Source of the DNA: Prorocentrum cordatum
Taxonomy: Eukaryota; Sar; Dinophyceae; Prorocentrales; Prorocentraceae
Direction of reading: 5' to 3'
DNA: 64,000 nucleotides
NCBI GenBank assembly: GCA_963575745.1
Contig: CAUYUJ010014626.1
Span: 132,774-196,773, forward strand
In this document: in pieces, positions 33,986 to 44,879 of the stretch
Numbering within the stretch: the first letter of the stretch is position 1
Layout of the letters: each line of letters starts with the position of its first letter
The notes under the pieces: generated by a model
What the model saw: the letters and a program-made list of their open reading frames with translations, nothing else
Databases searched by the model: none
Told to the model about the DNA's origin: nothing
Program-made: the position numbers and the translations under genes

Positions 33986-34849
33986 ACGCGATATACCTAA
34001 TTTCCTGCGCGAATCCTCCACCGTGCCATGAGGCACGAAGTGGAGTGCGCTCGGGTCCCCTCGAGCGCACTGCATTGAGTATGGTAAAACATCTCCCAGA
34101 GGACCGCAGACACTGGACTCCCGAAATTCTCGGGGGCTCTCGGGGTCTCTTGAACCACTCACGCCCAGAAGGCTGGTGGGACTTGGATCTCTGGCACGCC
34201 GTGCACTCCTCTGCAAGCAAAAACGGGCGGCGGATCTGGTAGCCTTCGGTCGTGGACGAGTGGCCTCACACAAGCCTCTTGGGGGCTTCCTGGGGACCTC
34301 TTGGGGGCCTCTTACCGGCCCCTTGAAAAAATCTCGTTAGGTCTCTTGGCGGCCTGTTGGCGGGCATCTGGCGGCCTCTTGGTGGCGTCCTTGGGGCCTG
34401 CTGGCGATCTCGGGGGCCATTTTGGAGGCAAGGGCTCGCAAGGAAAGTTCGGGTTCCCCCTCTTGGGCACCTCTTGGGGCCGTCTGGGTCTGGGTGCCTC
34501 CTGGGCCGCCTTGGGGGCCTCGGGGCTTCTCTTGGGGCCATATAAGCGGACCTCTTCGGTTGTCCAGGGCGCTTTGAAGACCACACAGCAGAGAATTGCA
34601 ACATCATAGAAGCGCAGATGCGTGCTCCAATGATTTGAGCGTCTTGGGCCAGCTCCTGGCGCCTCGACAGCCCAAGAGGCGCCCAAGAGGGCCCCATGAC
34701 GGTCCCTTGGTACAGTCTTAAGACACGAGGAGCTGTGGATCCCCAGCCGCGCTCCCAAGGCCTCGGTGTGTTTCCTCTTCCAACCTCCTTCTGCACCTCC
34801 GGGGAGGTGTTTACCCCTCTCCCTACCCCCCTCCCTCTGCCTCCACCAG

Positions 34850-34985
34850 GTGTTCCCCCAAGGATTTCCACAATAGCTAACAGCTTGGCCATATGATGGC
34901 CCAACGTTTGGCCACATAGGCGTCTCCAAAGAGGCAGGAGGGCAGCGCTGACTCGCCGTAGACGTCTTCGATACGTCGCCCCCTT
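34850..34985. repeat. AGGCGTCTTCGA repeat family, copy 2
   Basis: Contains TTTGGCCACATAGGCGTCTC and CTCGCCGTAGACGTCTTCGA. The pyrimidine-rich left flank (34760-34850) also resembles 41005-41070. Confidence 0.6.
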
Positions 34986-35107
34986 TTGCGTGCAAACGGG
35001 TGCTTGGCACACCAGACTTGTGAGGCCTTCTTGGCTCTGAGCCACAGGAGGCATCCAGGAAGCCCCAAGAGGGACCCATGATGCCCCCTAAAAGGCGTCC
35101 TTCTCGA

Positions 35108-35360
35108 AATCCTCCTCCTCATCATCATCAGCAGCAGCATCATCAGCATCATCATCGTCGTCATCATCAGCAGCATCATCAGCATCAGCATCAGCATCCT
35201 TAACCTCAACCCCTCCTCCTCCTTCTACTCCTCCTCCTCCTCCTCCTCCTCGCCCTCCTCCTCCTCATCATCATCACCATCATCAGCATCAGCATCAGCA
35301 TCAGCATCAGCATCGGCAGCAGCATCATCAGCATCATCCTCGTCATCGTCATCGTGATCG

Positions 35361-35431
<71 letters not shown>

Positions 35432-35432
35432 G

Positions 35433-35484
<52 letters not shown>

Positions 35485-35505
35485 TATCATTATCATCATC
35501 CTCAT

Positions 35506-35546
<41 letters not shown>

Positions 35547-35673
35547 TCGTCGTCATCGTCATCATCGTCATCATCGGCATCATCATCACCACCATCATAA
35601 ACATAATCATAATCATCATCGTCATCCTCAGAATAATCATCAAAATCATCATCATCATCATCAGCAGCATCAG

Positions 35674-35725
<52 letters not shown>

Positions 35726-36165
35726 TTCATCTTCATCTTCATCTTCATCATCATCATGATCCACATCCTCCTCCTCCTCCTAATCCTCCTCCTTCTCCTC
35801 CACCTCCTCCTCATCATCATCAGCATAATCATCTTCATAATCAACAGCATCATCAGCAGCATCATCAGAAACAGCATCATCAGCATCAACATCAGATTAA
35901 GCATGGACAACCACATCATCATCACCCGCAGCATCGTCATCAGCATCCGCAGCAGCATCATACTTATCATCAGTAGCAGTATCATCATCAGCCTAATCAT
36001 AATCAGCATCATCAGCATCCTCATCTGCATCATCAGCATAATCAGCATTACCACCACCACCATAGTCATCACCATCATTAGCAGCAGCAGGGCCATCATC
36101 AGCAGTAGCATCATCAGCAGTAGCAGCATCATCAGCATCAGCATCAGCATCGTCTGCATCCCGCT
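35108..36165. repeat. CAT/CAG triplet array, about 1 kb
   Basis: Begins CTC-rich, then CAT with CAG and CGT interruptions. Same strand as the arrays at 27 and 57 kb. A CT run (36247-36304) follows. Confidence 0.9.
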
Positions 36166-36242
36166 CCTCCGATACAGCTGCTTATAAATCTAAATGTAAG
36201 TATCAGTCTCTCTAGCTTGGCCCCTCGCGTATTTTCTGTGTG

Positions 36243-36281
<39 letters not shown>

Positions 36282-36672
36282 TGTTCTCTCTCTCTCTCTC
36301 TTTCTCCGTATTGCTCCCCCTAGTGTTCCCCCAAGGCTTAGTGGTTGTTGGAAACGCCCAGGGTGTTGTATGAGCTCCAAAGTTTGGTCGCTGGAGCGAT
36401 GTTGTTTTATAGGTTCCTGCAGACGTGTCGTGATAGCTGGATCTACAACACGCTGGGTGCTTGGTGTCGTTTCCCTCGTTACTGAATTGGGACGTCGTTT
36501 TGTTTACAAGCTCCCCCTGGCCTACCCGGGGCCATCTGTGCGCAATGGCGCCTCTGATGCCGCGTTCCGTACGTTTCCAACACAGCTCAAAGCGTGACCA
36601 TTGCTTGTCTGAAATTGTACCGTTCCCAATGTGAGAATGCGACCCGCTCCTGTCCTGTAACCGCTAAGCTCC

Positions 36673-36780
36673 TCAAGTGTTTCCGCAACGGCTCGGGGAG
36701 CACATAATCCAACAGCTTAGCCAGGCGTTTCCAGAAAGGCAGGGACGGCGTTAACTCGCCGCAGGCGTCTTCGATAGAAC
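36673..36780. repeat. AGGCGTCTTCGA repeat family, copy 3
   Basis: Contains CACATAATCCAACAGCTTAG and CTCGCCGCAGGCGTCTTCGA. Slightly shorter than the other copies. Confidence 0.6.
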
Positions 36781-36836
36781 GTACTCATGTTCAGAACTAA
36801 GATCAGCGGTCACTGATAGCGACGCTCCTTATACAC

Positions 36837-36973
36837 TTTGCGCACATGAAATATGTCAATCCGTAAACCAATACTTCAATACACGCTCTGGCCCCGGTCC
36901 AGCCAGGCCTCATCAGGGACGTCAAGCTGGTGAATTCGTAGCCGTCGTTGTTCCCATTTATATTGAGCTCCAC
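36837..36973 (-). CDS. Possible exon of a membrane protein
   Basis: The acceptor-like TTGATTGCGCAG is followed by a frame encoding VELNINGNNDGYEFTSL and then ARACIEVLVYGLTYFMC, a likely membrane helix, ending at a GTGTAT donor-like site. The same frame continues open on both sides (36803-37096). The order of a charged extracellular strand followed by an E-containing helix loosely resembles polycystin-type channels, but this is a guess from a short stretch. No partner exons were found. Confidence 0.3.
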
Positions 36974-37205
36974 CTGCGCAATCAACGGCACCGGTTTGTC
37001 GGTGTTCCGTCCTTCTGCTCCCCATGCCTTCCGCTCCCTGTCCGCTGCCTCGGAGCCGCCGACCAAAAATCCTTCTGCTCCCCACACACACGGCACCCCC
37101 TCTCCAACCCCATCCTTCGCCTCCTCAATCTACACACCCAGGCCTACCCCTCGGCATTCAAAATGGCTCCCCAGGACCCTCCGGGGGATCCAAGCGCGCC
37201 AGCTG

Positions 37206-37274
37206 TCCGAGCTGCGTCCAGCCGCGGCAACGCGGAGACCCCCCGAAGGCAAAGTAACGTTGTCTCAACTCGCG
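37206..37274. repeat. 68-bp repeat shared with viperin 5' flank
   Basis: About three-quarters identical to 39347-39415, same orientation. Landmarks GAGCTGCGTCC and CCCCCCGAAGG. The second copy lies immediately 5' of the spliced-leader relic of the viperin-like gene. Confidence 0.55.
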
Positions 37275-38067
37275 CCCCTCCGTCCTCCCCTTGTCCCTCA
37301 TTGACCGACGGGCCCCCCACCAGCACACGGCGCGGCCTGCGTAGAAATTTGGGTCAGGCTTTGGGAGGGTCAACGGCAGGGACAGAAGATCAGCGAGACC
37401 GACGCGCGGACCCCAAACAATCAGACATGGTAGAGGTATGGCGGCGAGGATTTGGCGAGATGAGCGCCTGGCGGCAGGGCAGGTAGGTGGCACCAGCACG
37501 AAAGGAATACAAAAGTCCCCTCGCATTGAAACGCAATTGTCTGGGCCACAAGTCTGGGCCACAGGATCTTGGTGCTGGCGTCGACCTCCGAGGCCCCGAC
37601 GGGGGGGGTTGGAGCAGGGCGATTTGCGACCACGGCAGCTCAAAATCGGTCCCTGGAACCCTCCCGAGGTCCACACGCACCAGTTTTCTTTTTTCAGCGC
37701 CTGCATGGAAACAGCTAAAGAGGGACACCAAACTAGACAATTTCACATCGCGTGGCCAACCTGGAACCGCTATACGCCATTCCGTGGTCCGCCACACGGT
37801 GCCAGGACATCAAAGTCGCGAAATACAGCACGACGCTGCGCTCTTCCTGCCCTTGCCCCTGTAATTAATGGCATCCCCTAGACAAACATGGCTGCGTGCT
37901 GTCGCCTTCAGCTGTTCGAGGGACTCTGTGATGGACTGAAATGGGGCGCAACTGAAAAAATTGGCGGCTGCTGCCAGCCCCGCGGGGTTGTCGAACGAAC
38001 CCGAACAAGCTGTCTCCGCGCGTGCGCCTGTGAAAGTTGGCTCCTGCGCGCTGCTCGTAGCTGCAGC

Positions 38068-39252
38068 TTACCACTCCCACACGCCTCCTCTGCCCCTGAA
38101 CTTGTCATGGCTGAAGCCAGAGGATACCTCGTTCCAAGCAGCTTCTACACCAATATCGAGAGACGACCGGCTGCGACGGTACGAGCCGTTCACATTGGTG
38201 TAGAGCTTGCCGTCCCAATCCATCATTGCGTATGTTCCACGCATGTCCTCGTTGCCCTCGGCGACCAAAGTGATGTTATGAGGTCTCACCTTCGATCGAT
38301 GACTGGTGAGCCAATGTTCGAACTCCTTGCTTGAAACGCTCATGTCGTCGAAATGTTCGTCGTTCTCGCCTTCAATCTTAAGGACTTGGAACACTTTCCA
38401 CCTGTCTGGTCGCAGCTCGATGACGAGCTGGGACATGTCGTCTCCGAGAGTTGGACGGGAGACCACGGTGTTGAGCTTCAGGCCGTACCCGAGCCTCTTG
38501 GCCTCCCTCCACATGGACCTGACGTGGTCCAAATGCGACTCCTTTGCCCGAGCCGCTCTGGGTGGGGCCCGCCCGATCTCGCCGTGGATGTCGTCGGTGC
38601 TAGCGTCGATAGATACGCCCAGCCAATCGAGGTGAGGCCGCATGCTCTCGAGCCAAACCTCGGTCAGCAGGCTGCCGTTGGTGACCACGCACGTGACAAA
38701 TTTCAGCTGTTTCGCCCTCTTGACGAGCTCCATCAGATCTGGATGAAGCAGCGGCTCCCCACCCACAAATGTTATTTTCTCGACCCCCACTGCGGCCAGC
38801 TGCTCCAAAATCCGAAGCTTGTCCTGGACGCGGATACTCTTCCCCTGGTCCTGCTTGAAGGTGGCATAGCAGAACTTGCATCTGAAGTTGCAGCGTGTCT
38901 CTATGTGCCAGTTCACGGCGGGGGGCAGCTTCGGCGGTCCTGCCTCGCCGAGTGGCTCACCATCCTCCTCCTTGGTGGGACCGTGGGCATCGGTCGGACC
39001 TTGGCCCACTGCCCGCCGGCGGGTCTTGGCTTGCGCGTGGCTCGCCGGCTCCTGGATCAACGTCGGGCGACGCTGTCGAAGGAGGGCGACGCTGCCCCCG
39101 ACGTGCGCGCCCACGGACCGGTGATCCCACGTCAGCCTGAGTGCCTCCAGAGGTGGGCAGCAGAGCGCACTCCAGGACGAGGCGAGGAAGCGAAGCGTCA
39201 GTGCTGAGGCTGTGGCGAGGCGGCACCGCCGCCGCGGGGCCGCGCGGGGCAT
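38068..39252 (-). CDS. Viperin-like radical SAM protein (probable nucleotide dehydratase)
   Basis: Viperin-family enzymes use an iron-sulfur cluster and S-adenosylmethionine to convert nucleoside triphosphates to 3'-deoxy-3',4'-didehydro forms that block viral polymerases. The open frame runs 39372-38068 (434 codons), but I prefer the Met at codon 41 (39252) because a spliced-leader relic lies inside the earlier codons. In 434-codon numbering the cluster motif CNFRCKFC has Cys161, 165 and 168. GGEP is at 204-207, TNGS at 231-234, and KLNTVVSR, RWKVFQVLKIEGEN and the C-terminal FRGRGGVWEW match the viperin pattern, including an aromatic end. The N-terminus (MPRAAPRRRCRL, then a hydrophobic stretch) could be a targeting peptide or membrane anchor. 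The reading frame has no introns. Function is inferred from family. A generic radical SAM role is the alternative. Confidence 0.85.
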   Translation of the reverse strand: MPRAAPRRRCRLATASALTLRFLASSWSALCCPPLEALRLTWDHRSVGAHVGGSVALLRQRRPTLIQEPASHAQAKTRRRAVGQGPTDAHGPTKEEDGEPLGEAGPPKLPPAVNWHIETRCNFRCKFCYATFKQDQGKSIRVQDKLRILEQLAAVGVEKITFVGGEPLLHPDLMELVKRAKQLKFVTCVVTNGSLLTEVWLESMRPHLDWLGVSIDASTDDIHGEIGRAPPRAARAKESHLDHVRSMWREAKRLGYGLKLNTVVSRPTLGDDMSQLVIELRPDRWKVFQVLKIEGENDEHFDDMSVSSKEFEHWLTSHRSKVRPHNITLVAEGNEDMRGTYAMMDWDGKLYTNVNGSYRRSRSSLDIGVEAAWNEVSSGFSHDKFRGRGGVWEW

Positions 39253-39307
39253 CGCCACTGCTGGAGAGCCCTGGAGTGTCTTCTGGAAGAGCCGGCCGCT
39301 CCGAAAG

Positions 39308-39332
39308 CTTGGGCCAAAACGGCTTGAGCCAG
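39308..39332 (-). other. Degenerate tandem spliced-leader relic upstream of the viperin-like gene
   Basis: On the minus strand, CTGGCTCAAG is followed directly by CCGTTTTGGCCCAAG. The 3' end of the dinoflagellate spliced leader is CCATTTTGGCTCAAG. The second unit matches 13 of 15 and the first matches 9 of its last 10 bases. Head-to-tail relics arise when a trans-spliced mRNA is reverse-transcribed, reinserted and trans-spliced again. The relic ends about 55 nt before the preferred ATG. Confidence 0.65.
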
Positions 39333-39346
39333 GTCCAGCTCCGTCC

Positions 39347-39415
39347 TCTGAGCTGCGTCCGGCCGTGGCCACGAGGGGGCCCCCCGAAGGACCACCAAGG
39401 TTGCCTCAGCTCGTG
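39347..39415. repeat. 68-bp repeat at the viperin 5' flank
   Basis: Partner of 37206-37274. It begins 15 bp upstream (minus-strand sense) of the tandem spliced-leader relic, so it likely marks the pre-insertion side. Confidence 0.55.
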
Positions 39416-40301
39416 CTGCGGTGAGGGGGGCGGCGCGCAGGGCCAGGGGCAGCTGGGACAGGGCCAGCGAAGGACGCCCGAAGCTGGCGGCGGCGGAGGG
39501 TACTGGGGGCAGGGCCGGCGGAGGAGGCTGGCGGCCCTGGGGGGCAGCGCTGAGGCCCAGGCCCACCATGGAGGGCCCCAAGGTGGTCAAAGGTGGTCCC
39601 CCAGGGAGGCCCCCAGGCGAGGAACAGCACGTCTGCAGAAAGGCACAGGCCTTCGGAGGTCCCCGCGGACTGCTCGGACCCGCGCTGGGCTCCCCCCCGG
39701 CGGTGCCTCCAGCGCCGCCCCTGGCGCGCTCCTTTCCCGCGCGGACCTCCGAAGGTTTCTGGCTTGCAGGCCTTCGCCATTCTGCCAAGAGGGCCCTCCG
39801 AGGCCCACAGGCGAGGACAGCAGGGGCCAGCATCGAGGCCAGGGGCAGTCGGGGAGAGAAAGCAGCACTGCAGCAGACACGTGCAGCACTGCAGCAGGCA
39901 CATACAATGAGAAAGCGTGCTGTAGACCCTGCCTTCCTTTTCACACGCGCATTTTGCTCTGGCGCTTAGAGAAGGGTGCTGGTGAGCAACGTATCTGATT
40001 GCCTAAGCGCAGGGGTGCGCGCCCGGTCGGCGGAAACCTCGAGGCTCAAGAGATCTTGGAACAGATTCTTCGTCGATCCGTGAGGGTCCTAAGGATTTGC
40101 GGCAACTCGAAGCCTCCCATATCATCTTGTTGGCTCTTGCGAATCGGCGCTGGCCGACGCTAAGTCGACACGAATCGACTCGAAGTCGGCACTGCCTCAC
40201 CGATGACCATATGCTAGTCGACGCCGACGCACTCGAAAGAGGAAATTACGATGGTCTGCGAGGCTCCCATGATTTGCTACCGAGCCAGGGTGCCCCAGAG
40301 G

Positions 40302-40470
40302 GATGAGGAGGAGGAGGAGGAGGAGGAGGAGAAGGAGGAGGGGGAGGAGGAGGAGGAGGAGGAGGAGGAGGAGGAGGAGGAGGAGGAGGAGGAGGAGGAG
40401 GAGGGGGAGGAGGAGGAGGAGGAGGAGGAGGAGGAGGAGAGAGAGGGGGAGGAGGAGGAGGAGGGCCCTG
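40302..40470. repeat. GAG microsatellite
   Basis: About 170 bp of GAG with occasional GGG and AAG. Confidence 0.9.
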
Positions 40471-41830
40471 GGGCCATCGAGGGATGAGACATCTCAGGGG
40501 GGGGGGACCTGCTGGCCAGACGATCTCGTAACTGGGGTGCCCACTGCAGCGGAGGGCACCGCACTGGGCTGCGCGGGCGGCAGGGGGCAAGGGGGTGGCG
40601 AGGAGAGCTTGCCTTGGCTGCAGAGGACGACAGCACCTGTGGCGGGACCAGTCAGGGACAAGGCTGGCGGAGGAAGGTCTGGGTAGCTGGGGGCTGTCGA
40701 GGACAGGGCGGGCGAAAGAACTGCCTGGCAGCGACGGGCGAAGAGAGTTCCATGTCGTGGGATGCGTCTCTTCAGACACCGGGCAAGACTCATTCAGTCC
40801 AAGCTAGGTTTGGAGAGTCCCACCAGCCCTCTGGGCGCAAATGATTTAGAGCGCTTCCTTTTCTCCTTGATATTACCATTTGTTGAGCTGCCTTCCATTT
40901 GGATATACATCTGCTGTTTGAGTCAGCATTGCTACAATGTCTTGCATCTAGATTCGCATTCTTCGTACTGAAAGTCTGACTGCTGCTAGTATTAGCCATC
41001 CCTTTTCCTTTCTACCCCCTTTCTATCCCTTCGGGGAGGCGGTTACCCTTCCCCCTACCACCTCCCATGAGGTCGGGACCAAGGAATCGCGCGATGCGAT
41101 GCAGGGTCCAACATTGGCCAAGATGGTCCCAAGAATGCCCGAGATAGCTCAAGCGGGCCTCCAAGATATAACAGTATGACTCACGGTGGCGTCCAACATG
41201 CCTCCAAGACGTTCCAAGTGGGCACGGACCCTCCCAAGGAGACCACCGAGAAACAAAACATCAGTCAAAAACGTACAGTTGCTCAGTGGTGTTGGCCGTC
41301 TCGCCTTGTCGCTTACGGTGGGCTTTTGAGGCCTCTAGATGGCTCCAAGATCGCCCCAGCGAGCCTTCAGAAGGCTCTCTGGGGCATTCTTGGTAGGCCT
41401 CCTGGGAACATTCTTGGGAGGCTTTGGGGGCAAGATGGCTCCAAGATGGCACCGGACGCCTTACTATAGCCTCCAAAATGGCGCAAGATGGTCGAAGGTG
41501 GCTCAAATTGGCATCCAGCATGTCTCCAGGAGGCCCCAAGACGACCCAAAGACTGTGCCAAGTGACTTCGGAGCCCCCAAGGATACCCCCAAGAGACACA
41601 AGCCTTCAAGTCCATGTGGTTCTTCAGTGATGTTGGCCTTCTAGCCCTTTCGCTTCCGAGGGGGTTCTGAGGCCTCTACATGGCTCAAATGTCGCCAAAG
41701 AGAGCCCAAAGGGAGGCCCAAAACAGTTCCAAGACGGCCCCGAGAGAGCCCAAGGGAGAGAACCTTCTGAGTGTCACCCTCTTGTTTGCTCGATGGCCTC
41801 CAGGATGGCCCCGAGAGGACCAGCAAGGCC

Positions 41831-41898
<68 letters not shown>

Positions 41899-41905
41899 AA
41901 CACAC
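41831..41905. repeat. CA then GA microsatellites
   Basis: CA run followed by a GA run. A second CA/GA/A-rich patch lies at 42345-42465. Confidence 0.9.
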
Positions 41906-42534
41906 ATGTTTTGGCCTCGCGGCTACGCGCGCGGCGGCGCGGCGTAGACAGCCGAGGGCAGCGAGCGCACAGCCGGGCCAGCTCACGCGGCGGGAGGACC
42001 AGAGTTCCGCCCACAGGAGATCAACTGGGCCACTCGCGCGGGGACGACAGGGGGTTGGGATGAGGGGGGAGAGGGGGCGAGTGGCAGCAAGTGGTGGTGG
42101 TGCGCAGTGCGCGGGGCAAGAAGGGCGCAGCGCGGAAGCGCAACGGCACGTCGAAAGGGTGGAGGAGCGACAGGCAGACGGCCCGACCAAGGCAAACAAT
42201 GGGATGAAACAAGCGCGAAGGGGGCGACGGGGGCGCGGAGGGACAGTGGAGGGCTGACGGCACAGCCGCGGCAGAAAGGAGGACAGGTCAAGGCGTGGCC
42301 GACAGGGTAGGGCAACAGTGCGAGGCAGGCCAAGGGGCGGCACATACACACGCACACACAGGCACACACGATGCCCAGCAGCACGATGCCTGTGTCGTGG
42401 CTGCTGTGTGAGAAAAGAGATAGAGAGAGAGAGAGAAGAAAAAAAAAAGAAAAAAAAAAAAAAAGGCGCCACCGCGCGGATGGCAGCGACAAGGCGTCAT
42501 GCGGCCCCGAGAGGCCCGCGAAAATCGATCGTTA

Positions 42535-42726
42535 CGGCAGGCTCGTGTCGCGCTGACTTCAGCATTGGTTTCCGACACCGCTGGGATCGTTCATCCTTCA
42601 ACGATCGGCAATTCTCGAAACGTCAGATTTTTCACCATCGACCGACTCCAGGTCGCCGGCGTCGTCCAATGTTGAACGCCAGCGGCGGGGTCGCCGCCGG
42701 TCGACACGACGCGCACCCACCGTACA
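42535..42726. repeat. Palindromic dispersed repeat, copy 2
   Basis: The same order of blocks as 17388-17582, including GGCGGGGTCGCCGCCGGTCG and the GATCGTT...AACGATC hairpin with shorter arms. Confidence 0.75.
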
Positions 42727-43254
42727 TGCTGCTGGCAAGGCCCAGAATAGGTCCCCGAGAGAGCCTTCAAGGCCTACAAACTGGTCGCGAGAGAATAACA
42801 AGATGGCCCAAAAACATCTTCCAAGATGCTCCCACATCCAAAGACACGCGAAGGCACGTGTGGTTGGCCCATGGGTTTCTAAAGCTGCTCCCAAGCTTCG
42901 CTTTGACAGCTGTTCCTCCCTTTGCTCTACTCGCTGCCCCTACACTTTCCTGATCAGGGCAGCTCGCCTGGGCATAGATTCTGGATGGACCTGTGGGGAT
43001 ACACTTTGATCGCGACCGCGGCGAGACAAGTCGGGCGGCGTGAAGGAACGAAGCGCAGATGCATCGGCCTAAATTAGCGCACAGGAGGAGGGGGGCGAAA
43101 AGAGGGAAAAAAGCCCCCGAGGCGATACACGAAGCGTGAAGAATACAGCGGGCCCTCTGCTGGGCCTGCGGCCCCGTTCGAATGTTTGGAGGGTCTGACC
43201 TGCCAGCTGGTAGTGAGCATCATTGCGCCGATCCCTGTCCCCCCTGGCGTGGCC

Positions 43255-43405
43255 TGGGTCCCGCTGGCCGATTTACTCCCCCAGATGGGGGTGTAGGCTG
43301 TCTCCTTCGGGTTTCGAAGGGTATGTCCCCAACTGGGGTGGCAAAATGGTGGGGCTCGGGATGGGGATGGGAATGGGGATAGGGATCGGTTAAGCGATGC
43401 TGGTA
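43255..43405. repeat. Dispersed repeat with inverted arms, copy 2
   Basis: Matches 11818-11990: GATTTACTCCCCCAGATGGG, GTAGGCTGTCTCCTTCGGGT, GGGTATGTCCCCAA and GGTTAAGCGAT. Confidence 0.65.
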
Positions 43406-44722
43406 CAAGCTTGCCCATCTTGAAGGGAGGACTCGTCCCCGTCAGCTCGGTTTTGTTGTTTAATTATGTTACCTCCAAGATGCCCCTAATACGGCTTCAA
43501 CACGGCCTCAGGATGGCCTCAAGACGGCCCCAGATGGCCACAAGATGGCGAACGACGGCTCGAGATAATCCCGAGAGGGCCCAAGAAAGCCTCAAGACGG
43601 CCCAAGAGTGCTCGAAGAGGACGCTCAGGGGGCCTCCAGGGGCCAATGATTGGAAAACTAAGTTCTTGTACGATTTTACAAATGTTGGCTCTTTGGCCTC
43701 GCGGGCGTCCGAGATGGCCAAAAAAACTAACAAGAGGCCCCCAAGAGGCCTTCATGACGGCCCCAGACGGTCCAAGAAAGCCCCAAAGCCCCCAAGGGGA
43801 ACCCGGAATGCCCCGAATTCGGTCCCAAGAAGACCCCAAAGAGGCTCCGGGAGGCCTCCAGAAAACCGAAGAGGCCCCAAGAATGCCCAAGAGAGCTCAA
43901 TAAGTCCCGACTAGGCCTCTATACGGCCCCAGACGGCCCAACACGGCACCAAAGCCCCCAAGAGGGGCCCAAAATGCCCCGAACACGGCCCCAAGAGGAG
44001 CCCAAAAGAGGCTCCAGGAGGCCTCTAGAAACCCCAAGAGGCTCCAAGAGAGCACTAGAGGGCTCAAGAAGCCGATCCCATCCCTGAACGGCAACCACCC
44101 TCGCAAAATCACACACTCCGGGGTTGCTTTTTGGCACTCTGTTTGGCCTCCAGACGGCGCCAGGACAGCTAAGGGGATCCAAGATGGCATCAAGATACCG
44201 CCAAGCTGGTCCAAGATGCCTCGAAGACAGCCCCAGATTGCCCCAAGACGGCCCCCGAGGCAGCCAAAGAAGGCTTCAAGAGGCCCCAGGCGGGCCCGAA
44301 GAAGCCAAAATCAGTGAATATCCACATGTTGTTCGATGGTTTCCGAGTTCCCACATTTTGGTGCTCGGACCAGGAGAGCCCTAAGACGGCCAAAGTGGCC
44401 CCCAAGAGGCCCCCAAGAAACCGTTCAGGAGGCCCCCGAGAGGACCCTCAGAGGCCGAAATTAACACCCGCTCGAGTTTAGACCGCGCGCTGCATTGCAG
44501 CAGTGGGCTGTTCACTCAACCTCATTCACGCTGCGCTGCTGCGCTGACAGGGTGGCGGAGTTAGCCGCAGGCAGCTGGATTACAAGAAAACCCACCCATG
44601 CAAATGAGGGAGCACAACCCTGTCCGATGTGCGAAGAATCACTCCACGTGACGAGATGTGCCCAAGTTGTTCCATTGACCCGCTCAAAAATCAAAGGCGC
44701 GACTCAGCGGTGGGCGCGGGAG

Positions 44723-44810
44723 GAGGAGGAGGAGGAGGCGGAGGAGGAGGAGGAAAAGAGGAGGGAAAGAGGAGGGAAAGAGGAGGAGGGCAAGAGGAGA
44801 GAGGAGGCAG
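44723..44810. repeat. GAG/GGAAA microsatellite
   Basis: GAG triplets then GGGAAAGAGGA units, just 3' of the transporter gene. Confidence 0.85.
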
Positions 44811-44879
44811 CATCGGGCACACCACCGCAGCGTGAGCGTCATTTGATGAAGTAGTGCCTTTGCCTGGCGGCTCCCGCGG

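Noticed and set aside
34411-34440. GCCATTTTGGAGGCAAG as a spliced-leader relic
   Set aside because: It is a chance variant of the surrounding CCAAGATGGCC-type repeat and diverges after GCCATTTTGG.
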